A DNA stretch of 64,000 nucleotides from CAVYXK01 sp963708245. GTDB taxonomy: Bacteria; Pseudomonadota; Alphaproteobacteria; Acetobacterales; Acetobacteraceae. Positions 1 to 8,822 of this stretch are shown here, one piece after another. Numbering within the stretch: the stretch's first letter is position 1; each line of letters begins with the position of its first letter. The translations under genes were made by a program, and so were the position numbers. The stretch spans positions 1,798,001 to 1,862,000 of the forward strand of contig OY970201.1 in assembly GCA_963708245.1 (NCBI GenBank), written 5' to 3'. Under the pieces are notes generated by a model. That model made no database searches, was not told the DNA's origin, and was given only the letters and a program-made list of their open reading frames with translations.

Positions 1-202
1 GCTCCCGCTCGATGCCCATCCAGTCGGAGCGAGTTCGCCGGCGCTCGCCCTTCGCCCGCACGTTGCCGGCAAGCTGGATGGCCCCCCCGGCGCGCAACAG
101 GTGCTCGGTCAGCGTGGTCTTGCCGGCATCGGGGTGGGAGATGATGGCGAAGGTGCGGCGGCGGGCGATCTCGGCGGCCAGGGGACGAGGCTGGTCGGTC
201 AT
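1..202 (-). CDS. prfC: Peptide chain release factor 3, N-terminal part
   Basis: This is the first 67 codons of the GTPase that recycles RF1/RF2 from the ribosome after termination. The rest lies beyond the window start. The G1 P-loop SHPDAGKT sits at residues 22-29, followed by the GGAIQLAGNV stretch and the SDWMGIERE segment leading to switch I, an arrangement typical of RF3 rather than EF-G. The ATG at 200-202 directly precedes the conserved N-terminus. It is transcribed away from the window, upstream of and divergent in coordinate order from nothing else; rpsD lies behind it on the same strand, 69 bases away. Confidence 0.9.
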   Translation of the reverse strand, partial: MTDQPRPLAAEIARRRTFAIISHPDAGKTTLTEHLLRAGGAIQLAGNVRAKGERRRTRSDWMGIERE

Positions 203-271
203 ATGCTCCTCATGCGAAAGCGCCGGACGGAAGGCCCGCCCGGCGCCGCACCTTGCATATAGGAAGCCTGG

Positions 272-886
272 TCAGCGGGAGTAGAACTCGACCACCAAGT
301 TGGGTTCCATTTGTACCGGATACGGCACGTCGGTCAGTTTTGGCGCCCGGGCGAAGCGCCCCTTCATGGCGCGATGGTCCACCTCCAGATATTCCGGCAC
401 GTCCCGGTCGGTGCTCTGGGAGGCGTCCAGCACCGCGGCGAGCTGCTTGGAACGGTCCTTCACCTCGATCGTGTCGTTGTCCTGCACAAGATAGGAAGGA
501 ATGTTAACCCGCTTGCCGTTCACCAGCACGTGCCCGTGCGAGACGAACTGGCGGGCGGCGAAGGGGGTGACAGCGAATTTCATGCGGTACACCACCGCGT
601 CCAGCCGGCGCTCCAGGAGCTCGATCAGCTTCTCCGAGGTGTCGCCCTTGCGGCGCACAGCTTCCTGATAATACTTGCGGAACTGTTTTTCGCCGATATT
701 GCCGTAGTAGCCGCGCAGCTTCTGCTTGGCCATGAGCTGCACGCCGAAATCCGACGGCTTCTTGCGCCGCTGACCATGCTGGCCCGGGGCGTAGTCGCGG
801 CGGTTGATCGGCGATTTCGCTCGGCCCCACAGGTTGACCCCGAGCCGGCGGTTGATCTTGAACTTGCTCTCGAGGCGCTTGGTCAT
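272..886 (-). CDS. rpsD: 30S ribosomal protein S4
   Basis: This is ribosomal protein S4, a primary 16S rRNA-binding protein of the small-subunit body. The protein is 204 residues, the normal length. It begins MTKRLESKFK, contains the NRRDYAPGQHG segment near residue 30, and has an S4 RNA-binding domain around residues 94-155 (RRLDAVVYRMKF, HGHVLVNGKRV). It ends VVEFYSR. The frame stays open upstream to 1222, but the conserved S4 start is at 886. It is a stand-alone gene on the minus strand, 69 bases from prfC. Confidence 0.97.
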   Translation of the reverse strand: MTKRLESKFKINRRLGVNLWGRAKSPINRRDYAPGQHGQRRKKPSDFGVQLMAKQKLRGYYGNIGEKQFRKYYQEAVRRKGDTSEKLIELLERRLDAVVYRMKFAVTPFAARQFVSHGHVLVNGKRVNIPSYLVQDNDTIEVKDRSKQLAAVLDASQSTDRDVPEYLEVDHRAMKGRFARAPKLTDVPYPVQMEPNLVVEFYSR

Positions 887-1049
887 CGGTGGCGCGCGGC
901 CCTTCCTTGGTTGTTGCACCGGTAGGCCGCGCACGCAGCGCGGCGGGCCCAGGCCGGATGGGCCTGTCCGCGTTCCCGGCAGTGGGCGGCGGCTATAGGG
1001 GCCGCCCGGAGGCTTGTCAAACCGGTCGTTGCCCCATAGCAGGGGCGAC

Positions 1050-1253
1050 ATGATCGAGCGTGGCGACATCATCTGGCTCGGCATCGCCTCGGGCCTCGCC
1101 GGCGGCTTGGTCGGCGGCATTCTGCTCGGCGTTGGTATCGCCCTGGTGATCGCCCGCCATGCCATCGGGTGGCTGCTGATGGTGCCGGCAGCGCCGGCCG
1201 CCGCCTTGCCCGGTTGGATCATGGCGCTTCGGCTCGGCGCCCAGGTCCGCTAG
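1050..1253 (+). CDS. Small glycine-rich membrane protein, unknown function
   Basis: This is a 67-residue protein I do not recognise. After a short polar start (MIERGD) it is almost wholly hydrophobic. A glycine-rich helix (residues 8-33, repeated GG pairs) and a second helix (about 37-60) are separated by ARHAIG, suggesting a two-helix inner-membrane hairpin. An AGGGGCG stretch just upstream could serve as ribosome-binding site. It ends 4 bases before the dehydrogenase gene, so the two are probably cotranscribed. A longer in-frame start at 1014 exists but adds a polar tail with no supporting signal. Confidence 0.5.
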   Translation: MIERGDIIWLGIASGLAGGLVGGILLGVGIALVIARHAIGWLLMVPAAPAAALPGWIMALRLGAQVR

Positions 1254-1257
1254 TCCG

Positions 1258-2238
1258 ATGCGCATCCACATTCAGAACCCGGGGGACGATCCGCTTTTCC
1301 ACATCTCGCCCGAGATGTGGCAGGCCGCTTCTGTCCGGGCCGGCGAAAGCGGCGAAGGCCACGAAGTCAGCTTCGCCGACGATCGAGCTGGGTTCACCGC
1401 GGCAATGACGGAAGCCGAGGCACTGGTCGGCGATAAGGACGCAATCCGCGCGTTGATGCCGTGCCCCGCCCCCAGGCTGCGCGTCCTGTTCGTCACCAGT
1501 GCCGGGCTCGACAACCTCGCCCCATTCGACTGGCTGCCGCCCGGCACGATGTTGCTCAACAACCGCGGCACCCATCAGACCAAGGCCGGCGAGTTCGGCA
1601 TCATGGCGTTGCTCATGCTGGCCAGCCGAATACCGCAAATCATCACCAACCAGCGGGCTGGGCGCTGGCAGAAACTGTGGGGCACGGCGCTTACCGGGCG
1701 GCGCGTCACAGTCATCGGGCTCGGCACGCTCGGCGGTGCGGTCGCAGCGCAAGCGGCAGGCTTCGGCATGCATGTCACGGGGGTGCGTACGCGCCCGGGA
1801 ACGCACCCGGCCTGTGCCGAGGTGGTCGCGGTCGCCGAGCTCGATCGCGTACTGCCGGCGACCGAGTTCCTCGTGCTGGCCTGTCCGCTTACTCCGACGA
1901 CGCGTGGCTTGATGGACCGCCGCCGCCTGGGCCTGCTGCCCCCGGGGGCCGGCTTGGTCAATATGGGGCGAGGTCCTCTGGCGGATCAGGACGCGATCTG
2001 CGATGCGCTCGACGGCGGTGCCCTGTCCGGGGCCGTGCTGGACGTGTTCGAGCAGGAGCCGATCCCGCCGGGCCACCGGCTGTGGACGACGCCGAACCTG
2101 GTGATCACCCCGCATACCGGCACCGACGATCCGAACACCTACAATCCACGTAGCCTCGACATTTTCTTCGAGAACTTGCGCGCCTTGCAGGACGGACGGG
2201 AGCCGCCCAATCGGTTCGACATCACGCGGGGCTATTAA
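1258..2238 (+). CDS. D-2-hydroxyacid dehydrogenase, NAD(P)-dependent
   Basis: This 326-residue protein belongs to the D-isomer-specific 2-hydroxyacid dehydrogenase family, which reduces 2-oxoacids such as glyoxylate, hydroxypyruvate or phosphopyruvate derivatives. The NAD-binding Rossmann motif GLGTLGG is at residues 154-160. The catalytic triad of the family is in place: Arg238 in NMGRG, Glu267 in EQEP and His286 in TPHT. The N-terminal substrate domain is shorter and more divergent than in SerA-like members, so substrate cannot be assigned. The start lies 4 bases after the upstream membrane-protein stop, and the intact catalytic residues suggest a working enzyme. Confidence 0.85.
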   Translation: MRIHIQNPGDDPLFHISPEMWQAASVRAGESGEGHEVSFADDRAGFTAAMTEAEALVGDKDAIRALMPCPAPRLRVLFVTSAGLDNLAPFDWLPPGTMLLNNRGTHQTKAGEFGIMALLMLASRIPQIITNQRAGRWQKLWGTALTGRRVTVIGLGTLGGAVAAQAAGFGMHVTGVRTRPGTHPACAEVVAVAELDRVLPATEFLVLACPLTPTTRGLMDRRRLGLLPPGAGLVNMGRGPLADQDAICDALDGGALSGAVLDVFEQEPIPPGHRLWTTPNLVITPHTGTDDPNTYNPRSLDIFFENLRALQDGREPPNRFDITRGY

Positions 2239-2347
2239 AGCACGTTCAGCCAGACCGGAAACGGCCGCTGACCGGGGGCCCCTCCGCTGGCGACACGCAC
2301 GACTGGGCTCAGCGCTAGCCGGCTCCTCCTCCGCTCGGCTCGCATTC

Positions 2348-3112
2348 TCAGCGCTTGTCGTACTCGTCGTGGCGGCGCCACCAGACGCCCGTCTCGTTGC
2401 GCCCCTTGGGGGCGCGGTCGAGCCACTGGTACATGCCCCAGAGGCCGTCCACTCCGCGCGCATAGGTGGAATAGGTGTGATGGACGACGCCGTCCTCTAG
2501 CACGAACGCGCTCATGCCCGGCCTATCGCGCGAGTACGTGGGCGCGTCGGTTCCGCACATGGCCGCGAACTGGGCGACAGGGTCCGGGACCGGCGTCGCG
2601 TCCATCGCGTGGCCGCCGCGCTCGTAGTTGTATTCAACGACTCCCTTGCGCTGTTGCTCTTCGGTGAAGGAGATGTTGAAGTCGAAGTTGAAGTCGCTGG
2701 CGAGCGAGGACGCCCAGGGAAAGGTCCAGCCCATTCGCCGTTTGTACGCCTGCAACTTCGCGAGCGGTGCCCGCGAGACCGCCCAGAGCATCACGTCATG
2801 GTTGGCCAGGTGAACCGCGAACCCGTTGAAGCCGTCTGCGATCATCAAGCAGGAGGGACAGCCAGCTGTCCAGTCGGGCCCGAACATAAAATGGTAGACG
2901 AGGAGCTGCGAGCGCCCTTGGAAGAGATCCGCCAGCAAGACGCTCCCCTGGTCGGTCTGGAAGCGATACTCCTTGTCGATGCCCACCCACGGCAATTGCT
3001 GCCGTCGGCGCGCAAGGTCGTCGCTGCGCCGCGTGAGTTCCTTCTCCGCCTCGAGCAGCTCGAGCCGCGCTGCGAGCCACTCGTCACGTGTTCCGGTCTT
3101 GTGGTTAGTCAT
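2348..3112 (-). CDS. DUF899 family thioredoxin-like protein
   Basis: This is a DUF899-family protein of 254 residues from this start. The family has a thioredoxin-like fold and unknown reaction. Hallmarks are FEATURES such as WLAARLELLEAEKELTR near the N-terminus, SQLLVYHFMFGPDW, a conserved GCPSC cysteine pair, RAPLAKLQAYKRRMGW, DFNFDFNISF and the C-terminal HTYSTYARGVDGLWG. ATG 3112 is chosen because an AAGGAGAG ribosome-binding site lies just before it. The frame stays open to an upstream ATG (3295), which belongs to a duplicated N-terminal fragment described separately. It forms a cluster with a small membrane protein and an HTH regulator. Confidence 0.85.
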   Translation of the reverse strand: MTNHKTGTRDEWLAARLELLEAEKELTRRSDDLARRRQQLPWVGIDKEYRFQTDQGSVLLADLFQGRSQLLVYHFMFGPDWTAGCPSCLMIADGFNGFAVHLANHDVMLWAVSRAPLAKLQAYKRRMGWTFPWASSLASDFNFDFNISFTEEQQRKGVVEYNYERGGHAMDATPVPDPVAQFAAMCGTDAPTYSRDRPGMSAFVLEDGVVHHTYSTYARGVDGLWGMYQWLDRAPKGRNETGVWWRRHDEYDKR

Positions 3113-3295
3113 CGCTCGTCTCTCCTTCGTTGTTACAGCCATCACGCCGGCTGCCGCGCGGGCGCCCGCAAATGCGAGCATCGCCATTCGGCGGCGCGTC
3201 AGCGCATCACGCTGGCGCGTGAATTCCTTCTCGGCAGGGAGCAGTTCAAGGCGTGCTTTCAACCATTGCCTATTAGGAACTACTTGATTCCGCAT
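3113..3295 (-). pseudogene. Truncated duplicate of the DUF899 N-terminus, in frame with the intact gene
   Basis: Sixty-one codons precede the intact DUF899 gene in the same frame. The first ~40 residues (WLKARLELLPAEKEFTR then RDALTRRR) mirror the start of the intact protein (WLAARLELLEAEKELTR, DDLARRR). After that comes a non-homologous stretch, and the downstream gene's own ribosome-binding site is read as TTKERRA. This copy has its own strong AGGAGG site upstream of ATG 3295. The layout suggests a tandem duplication followed by an internal deletion. A 315-residue fusion product could be made as well as the 254-residue one. Confidence 0.6.
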
Positions 3296-3400
3296 CGTTA
3301 ACCTCCTGTTTGTTGAGAGGCTTGTCGCATGGGGACGATCAACTCTAGTCGAGCAGCCGGGTTAGCTGGTTGATTTGAGTTCGATTTGGCGAACGCTGGA

Positions 3401-3718
3401 TCAGGACCGGTGGGCACCGCTTCGGCGTCTGGAGATCAGCTTCAGCCAAGGCGCCGAATGGAAGGCACTCATCAGCATGTACATCCCAACCATTCCGCTC
3501 AGCGGTGACGCGTCTTGCGCGGCCGAGCAGAACATATCCTGCGGGCCACCACCAAGAACCCCCGTAAGTAGCGCCATGATTGCGAAGGTCGGCGCGGCCG
3601 CGAGGCATACCCAATCGGCTGCGCCGAGGGCGACGGCCGTAAGCCACTCTTCCGTCTCCCCGTTATGTGCGTCGTCATTTTCGGGTAACCACTCGCGTCT
3701 CGACAGTGTCGGTTGTTG
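3401..3718 (-). pseudogene. Small membrane protein, start codon lost or frameshifted
   Basis: An open frame on the minus strand encodes EEWLTAVALGAADWV, a hydrophobic run AAAPTFAIMALLTGVLGG, then LSGMVGMYMLMSAFH and APWLKLISRRRSG before a TGA at 3401-3403. Two membrane helices are clear. The frame is open from 3718 but has no ATG or GTG. The nearest ATG (3678) is in another frame, and one extra G near 3660 would explain the offset. It is either a frameshifted gene or one that uses an unusual start. Such a small membrane protein fits the DUF899/HTH neighbourhood. The family name is not known to me. Confidence 0.4.
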
Positions 3719-3785
3719 TCAATCACGAGACACACTTAGCTTCGGATATCGAGATGATGGGAGTTACAAGTGTGGCGGGATTCAA

Positions 3786-5018
3786 ATGGACTCGCTGATC
3801 ACGGCTGCCGCGCATGCGCTCGCGGCGGGTGATCCCCTCGGCGCACTGAACCGGGTCGCGTTGCGTGACGACGCGCCTGCGCTCGCGCTTCGAGGCATCG
3901 CGATGGCGCAGCTCGGCGATCTCGTTCGAGCGAAGGCTCTCTTGCGAAGCGCGGCGCGCGCCTTCGGTCCGAAAGAGGCGGTGGCCCGCGCGAGGTGCGT
4001 CGTTGCCGAGGCCGAGATCGCGCTCGTCTCGCGCGACCTGGGCTGGCCGGCAAAGGCGCTCGATGCAGCACGGGCGACGCTCGAACAGCACGGCGACCTC
4101 GTAAACGCCGCGCATGCGCGGAATCTCGAGAGCCGGCGCCTGCTCCTGATCGGCCGCCTCGACGAGGCCGAGCATGCACTTGCCGAGCTCGACCCCGCGC
4201 CCTTCCCGCCCGCGTCGAGGGTCGCCCACGAGCTGGTGGTTGCGGAACTCGCGATTCGGCGCCTGCAGACCAAGACGGCGCGCGCTGCGCTCACTCGGGC
4301 CGAGCACGCCGCGCGCGAGGCGGACATCCCGGCGCTGACGGCGGAGGTCGAAAGCGCATCCATCGTGATGAACACGCTCGCGGCGCGCCTAATCGCGCGT
4401 GGCGAGGAACGCCCCGTCCTGCTTGAGGAGGTCGAAGCGCTGGCGGCGTCAGGGGCGCTCGTCGTGGACGCGTGCCGCCATGTCGTGCGGCACGCGGGCA
4501 TGGTGGTCTCGCTCGCAAGGCGTCCGGTGTTGTTCGCGCTCGCACGCGCGCTGGGCGAAGCGTGGCCCGGCGACGTGCCAAGGGGCACGCTGGTCGTGCG
4601 GGCATTCCGAGCGAGGCACGCCGATGAATCACATCGCGCGCGGTTGCGAGTCGAAGTCGGGCGGCTTCGCAAGGTTCTTCAGACGCTGGCCGGCGTGAGC
4701 GCGACGAAGCGGGGGTTTGCGCTGGTGCCGCGCCGCGCACGCGAGGTCGTCGTGCTGGCGCGGCCCGTCGAAGAGCAGCATGCGGCGGTGCTCGCCTTCC
4801 TCGCCGACGGTGAGTCGTGGTCGAGCTCCGCTCTGGCGTTTGCGCTTGGAACGAGCCAGCGCACCGTGCAACGGGCACTCGACTCGCTTGCGGCAGCAGG
4901 CAAGGTGCAGTCGTTTGGTCGCGGGCGAGCGCGTCGTTGGGTGACCTCGCCCATGCCGGGATTCACGACGACCTTGTTGCTCCCCGCTCCACTGCTGGGT
5001 GACTACGCCCCGAGATAG
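3786..5018 (+). CDS. Winged-helix/HTH transcriptional regulator with helical repeat region
   Basis: This 410-residue protein starts at the ATG of MDSLITAAAHAL. Residues 1-200 are alanine-rich amphipathic helices resembling TPR-type repeats. Residues about 245-305 contain RLRVEVGRLRKVL, similar to the recognition region of OmpR/SARP-type winged helices. A second helix-turn-helix follows near 345-385 (ALGTSQRTVQRALDSL, then AAAGKVQSFGRGRARRW). It is divergent from the DUF899 cluster and precedes Uma2 and beta-propeller genes, so it may control those neighbours. The frame extends upstream to 3375, but that part has no similarity and lies over the opposite-strand remnant. The ligand is unknown. 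Confidence 0.7.
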   Translation: MDSLITAAAHALAAGDPLGALNRVALRDDAPALALRGIAMAQLGDLVRAKALLRSAARAFGPKEAVARARCVVAEAEIALVSRDLGWPAKALDAARATLEQHGDLVNAAHARNLESRRLLLIGRLDEAEHALAELDPAPFPPASRVAHELVVAELAIRRLQTKTARAALTRAEHAAREADIPALTAEVESASIVMNTLAARLIARGEERPVLLEEVEALAASGALVVDACRHVVRHAGMVVSLARRPVLFALARALGEAWPGDVPRGTLVVRAFRARHADESHRARLRVEVGRLRKVLQTLAGVSATKRGFALVPRRAREVVVLARPVEEQHAAVLAFLADGESWSSSALAFALGTSQRTVQRALDSLAAAGKVQSFGRGRARRWVTSPMPGFTTTLLLPAPLLGDYAPR

Positions 5019-5229
5019 GCCCCGCAGCGTTGCAGGTGAGAGGGGGAGGTCGTAGCAGTCCGTCAGCATGACCGGGCCTCAGCGCGGAGGTCTCGGACGA
5101 TGACACGGCGGCCGCGGAGAACATGCCGGCGCCCAGCGTCCATTGGGCGCGCGGCAGAACGGTCTGTCTGCCCCGTTGACCGTCCGTCCCCCCATGTTAC
5201 CTCTCGAACGAGAAACCTGAGGTCGCGCT

Positions 5230-5796
5230 ATGGCACGCGTCCAGACCCACGAGCCCGAGACCCCCATGACCCGACAGGAGTTCCTAGCCTGGGTAGACCA
5301 GCAGCCGTCCGGCCGGTTTGAACGAATTGACGGCGTCGTGGTCGCGATGGCACCCGAGCGGGCCTCGCACAACCTGCGCAAGGGGTCGGCGCGCGACGCC
5401 TTGCGGCGCGCCATAAGAGAGGCGGGACTGACGTCCTGCCAGGTCTTCGGCGACGGCATGACGGTTCAGGTCGAAAACAGCGATTTCGAGCCCGATGCTC
5501 TCCTGCGTTGCGGACCGCTTCTGCCGGGTGACTCCACCACTGTGCCCGACCCCGTGGTGCTTGTCGAAGTGCTGTCCCCGGACAGTGGCACCAGGGATCG
5601 GGCCACCAAGCTGCGTGCTTACTTCAAGCTGCCGTCGGTGCAGCATTACCTGATTGTCTGGCCTGACGAGCAGCGTATCGTTCACCACTCGCGAATGCCA
5701 AATGATGAGGTTGCTACACAGATTTTCGTATCCGGCGAAATCAGGCTCGGTCCTCCGGGGATCGTGATGACTGTCGAGGAGTTCTATGCCGACTGA
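5230..5796 (+). CDS. Uma2 family PD-(D/E)XK-fold protein
   Basis: This 188-residue protein resembles the Uma2 (DUF820) family, which has a restriction-endonuclease-like fold and a mostly unknown role. Visible hallmarks are FERIDGVVVAMAPE near residue 35, a metal-site-like FEPDALLR near 89, and VVLVEVLSPDSGTRDRATK, which supplies the second acidic residue and a lysine. PSVQHYLIVWPD then follows. The acidic and lysine positions look intact, so nuclease chemistry is possible but unproven in this family. It sits alone, 46 bases before the beta-propeller gene. Confidence 0.8.
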   Translation: MARVQTHEPETPMTRQEFLAWVDQQPSGRFERIDGVVVAMAPERASHNLRKGSARDALRRAIREAGLTSCQVFGDGMTVQVENSDFEPDALLRCGPLLPGDSTTVPDPVVLVEVLSPDSGTRDRATKLRAYFKLPSVQHYLIVWPDEQRIVHHSRMPNDEVATQIFVSGEIRLGPPGIVMTVEEFYAD

Positions 5797-5841
5797 GCGG
5801 CGGCAGGGGCCGCCACCCGCCGTATCGGTCAGGATGCAAGG

Positions 5842-6522
5842 ATGAAACGATCTGCAGCCCAAATCGTCCGTGAGCATGGACCGTTTCCCGGTGCCGATCG
5901 CGTGAATGGCGTCACGTTTGACGGTCAGCGCGTCTGGTTTGCGTCCGGAGACAAGCTGCACGCCTTCGATCCGGCAAGCGGCAAGACGCTGCGCTCGATC
6001 GATGTCGCCGCGCATGCAGGAACGGCGTTCGACGGCCAGGACCTGTTTCAGCTCGCCGAGGATCGCATCCAGAAGATCGATCCGAAGACCGGGCGTGTGC
6101 TCGCTACGATCCCGGCGCCCGGCGGCGGCGATTACTCGGGGCTCGCGTGGGCCGAAGGCACGCTCTGGGTGGGGCAAGAGCGGAAGATCCATCAAATCGA
6201 TCCCCAAACGGGGGCGGTTCTTCGCACCATCGAGTCGAACCGCTTTGTCACCGGTGTCACATGGGTCGACGGCGAGCTGTGGCACGGCACCTGGGAAGGT
6301 GACGAGAGCGATGTGAGGCAAGTCGATCCAAGAACGGGAGAGATCCTGGAGAGGCTCGAGATGCCACCTGGAGTGGGCGTGTCGGGGCTCGAGTCCGATG
6401 GCGGCGATCAGTTCTTCTGCGGAGGCGGAAGCAGCGGGAAGGTGAGAACCGTCCGCCGACCCAGGCGAGGCTCCGCGGCCGGCAGCGGCTCCGAGATCCC
6501 CGTCGACTCCACGAGCAAGTAA
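5842..6522 (+). CDS. Beta-propeller protein related to glutaminyl-peptide cyclotransferase
   Basis: This 226-residue protein consists of repeated beta-propeller blades with the recurring signature IDPKTGRVL / IDPQTGAVL / VDPRTGEIL (residues about 73, 118 and 162). The blade pattern (WVDGELWHGTW, GLAWAEGTLWVG) resembles the glutamine cyclotransferase/PQQ-propeller group. No signal peptide is visible, so it should be cytoplasmic, unlike the secreted plant-type enzyme. The last ~20 residues are a low-complexity Arg/Ser-rich tail after FFCGGGSSGKVR. Catalytic activity cannot be inferred. It is associated with the HTH and DUF899 genes. Confidence 0.65.
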   Translation: MKRSAAQIVREHGPFPGADRVNGVTFDGQRVWFASGDKLHAFDPASGKTLRSIDVAAHAGTAFDGQDLFQLAEDRIQKIDPKTGRVLATIPAPGGGDYSGLAWAEGTLWVGQERKIHQIDPQTGAVLRTIESNRFVTGVTWVDGELWHGTWEGDESDVRQVDPRTGEILERLEMPPGVGVSGLESDGGDQFFCGGGSSGKVRTVRRPRRGSAAGSGSEIPVDSTSK

Positions 6523-6804
6523 TCGACGCGGCCCTTGCGGGCGAGCTTCGATACCTCGACGCTCGCTTCATAGTGGAGCCACTCACAGAGGACATAGGAA
6601 CCTCAAAGAACCACTATTGTTGTGCCGTGAGCAGGCAACTCCGTCCTACTCTGACGCAGAGCCCCAACAAAGCCTTCGCGACCTTTGCAGCCTTCGCGCC
6701 CTTCGTGTCAGAATTCTCGATGTTGGTCGAAATCGGATGATGGAATTGCAGCCACCCGAGGTGCCGAAACGGCAAGTCGATACGAGTCGCTCGAAGGAAA
6801 CGCT

Positions 6805-8229
6805 GTGCTAGGCGGGCTCGCCGTGCAGCCCCCTGCCCGCAACAATCGTCGCTGGCTGATCCCGCTCGTCGTCGCCTTCGGCTTCCTGATGGAGCAGCTC
6901 GACTCCACGATCATCGCCGTCGCGATCCCGAACATGGCGGCCAGCCTGCACGAGACGCCCGTGCGCCTGAGCCTCGCCATTACCAGCTACTTGCTGAGCC
7001 TTGCCGTCTTCATCCCGATCAGCGGCTGGATCGCCGACCGGTTCGGCGCCCGCTCGGTTCTGTGCGCCGCCTTTGCCGTATTCACCACCGCATCGGCGCT
7101 GTGCGGGCTGGCGACAAACCTCCCCACGCTGGTCGTGATGCGGGTGCTGCAAGGCGTTGGCGGGGCGATGATGAACCCGGTCGGGCGGCTGATCCTGCTG
7201 CGTTCGTTTCCACGCAATCAACTTGTCCGGGCGATGAGCTACGTCAGCATTCCCTCGCTGATCGGGCCGACGCTGGGGCCGATCCTTGGCGGGCTGATTA
7301 CGACTTATGCGTCGTGGCGGTGGATCTTTTACGTCAACATCCCCTTTGGACTGCTCGCGATCCTGGTTGCCTCGCGGGTAGTGGAGAATGTCCGCGGCGC
7401 GGCGCCATCGCGTTTCGATACCGCCGGGTTCCTGATCTGTGGCGCGGCGCTGGCATCGTTGCAGTTCTTTCTGGAAACGGTCGGCCGGGGCGCCGTAGGC
7501 GCGGGCCCGCAAATCGCGGCCGTTGCCGTCGGGATCGGCTGCATGTTGTTCTATCTCCAGTATGCACGGCGCCATTCCAATCCGGTGCTCGACCTGACGC
7601 TGTTCCGAATCCGTACCTTCCGCGTAGGCTCGCTGGCCGGCGGACTGTGCCGCATCGGCATCAGCGCGCCCAGCCTCCTCCTCCCGTTATTGCTGCAAGT
7701 CGGGTTCGGACTGAGCCCGATCCAATCCGGCTCGCTTACCTTCGCCACCAGCCTGGGCGCGGCGCCGATCCGGCTGGTCTCGACCGTGGCGCTGCGTCGC
7801 TTCGGGTTCGGTCGGTTGCTGGTCGGCAATTCTGTAGTTTGTGCGGCCGCGATCGCCGGGCTGGCGGCGCTGTCGCGAAGCACGCCTCACTGGCTAATCC
7901 TGCTGGCGATCATCGGGATGGGGCTGGTGCGCTCGCTCCAGTACAACGGCCTGCAGATGCTGAGCTACGCGGACATGCCGCAGGCGAGCTTGAGCCGGGC
8001 CACCAGCCTGGGCAGCGTCGTGCAGCAGTTGACGATGGGGCTCGGTGTCTCGATCAGCGCCGCGCTGCTTGGCGTGCTCGCAGGGCCGGGCCGCGTGCCT
8101 ACCGTGCCGGAGTTCCGGGCGGTGTTCTTGCTGATCGCACTATTGCCGCTGGCGGCAATGCCCGGATTCCTCGCGCTGCGGCCGGAGGACGGGGCGGAGG
8201 TGAGCGGCCACCGGGTCGCGCAGGCCTGA
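6805..8229 (+). CDS. DHA2-family MFS drug/proton antiporter
   Basis: This 474-residue protein has about 14 predicted transmembrane helices and belongs to the EmrB/QacA (DHA2) branch of the major facilitator superfamily. Motif D1 (LDSTIIAVAIPNMA) is in helix 1, GWIADRFGARSV is in loop 2-3, and the antiporter motif C region GPTLGPILGG is in helix 5. I start it at GTG 6805, which has AAGGA 5 bases upstream; the open frame reaches back to 6685 without a membrane-protein-like sequence. No membrane-fusion partner (EmrA) is adjacent, so it probably acts alone in the inner membrane. The substrate is unknown. Confidence 0.85.
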   Translation: MLGGLAVQPPARNNRRWLIPLVVAFGFLMEQLDSTIIAVAIPNMAASLHETPVRLSLAITSYLLSLAVFIPISGWIADRFGARSVLCAAFAVFTTASALCGLATNLPTLVVMRVLQGVGGAMMNPVGRLILLRSFPRNQLVRAMSYVSIPSLIGPTLGPILGGLITTYASWRWIFYVNIPFGLLAILVASRVVENVRGAAPSRFDTAGFLICGAALASLQFFLETVGRGAVGAGPQIAAVAVGIGCMLFYLQYARRHSNPVLDLTLFRIRTFRVGSLAGGLCRIGISAPSLLLPLLLQVGFGLSPIQSGSLTFATSLGAAPIRLVSTVALRRFGFGRLLVGNSVVCAAAIAGLAALSRSTPHWLILLAIIGMGLVRSLQYNGLQMLSYADMPQASLSRATSLGSVVQQLTMGLGVSISAALLGVLAGPGRVPTVPEFRAVFLLIALLPLAAMPGFLALRPEDGAEVSGHRVAQA

Positions 8230-8242
8230 TGGCAGAGCGCGG

Positions 8243-8631
8243 GGGATATACGGCCCGGCACGCCTGCTGGAAGGGCTGACGGATGGTGAGGTGCTGGGCT
8301 GGGTCGACTCCGCCGATATGTTTTGCCTGGCTTCCGAAAGCGAAACGCAATCCCTCGCTGCCTATGAAGCGGCTTTGCTCGCGCGCCGTTGCTGCTCTCG
8401 GACCTGCCATGCTACCGCGACGTCTTCGTCCATGGCCGCAACTGCTTGATGTTTCCGCCAGGCCATATCGATCTGCTGGCGCTGTCGATGAACATGTATT
8501 CCAGCAATGAGAGGTTACGGCATGAAATGGGCCGCGCCGCGCAACGGACTGCCGAACGCTATAGCAACGCGGCATTCTTCGCACGGTTCGATGCGATCAT
8601 GAGGTCCGTCGTCGGGCGCACCAAGCCGTGA
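8243..8631 (+). pseudogene. Glycosyltransferase family 4 remnant, frameshifted
   Basis: Two frames carry consecutive parts of a GT-B glycosyltransferase C-terminus. One frame (8243 to about 8375) reads YGPARLLEGLTDGEVLGW and SADMFCLASESETQSLAAYE. The next frame (8389-8631) reads LLSDLPCYRDVFVHGRN and CLMFPPGHIDLLALSM. The break falls at the E-A-A-L-L segment, where intact homologues read straight through. The N-terminal acceptor domain is absent. It lies directly after the exporter stop codon, so the rest was lost by deletion. It is non-functional. Confidence 0.65.
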
Positions 8632-8822
8632 CGCGTCGGTGCGCTGACCACAACGATCCGAGGCGTCTTGGGAGCGGAACGGGCGGGTAGTCGGAACGCG
8701 AGTTGTCGAAGGCCAATACTCGCATAGGTAGCGGACCATCGCCGTGGACGTAGTTACTTGCTCCTACCCCTTCTTGAGCTTACTATCGCTGCCCAACAGG
8801 AGTTTACAGCAGATCGAACAGC

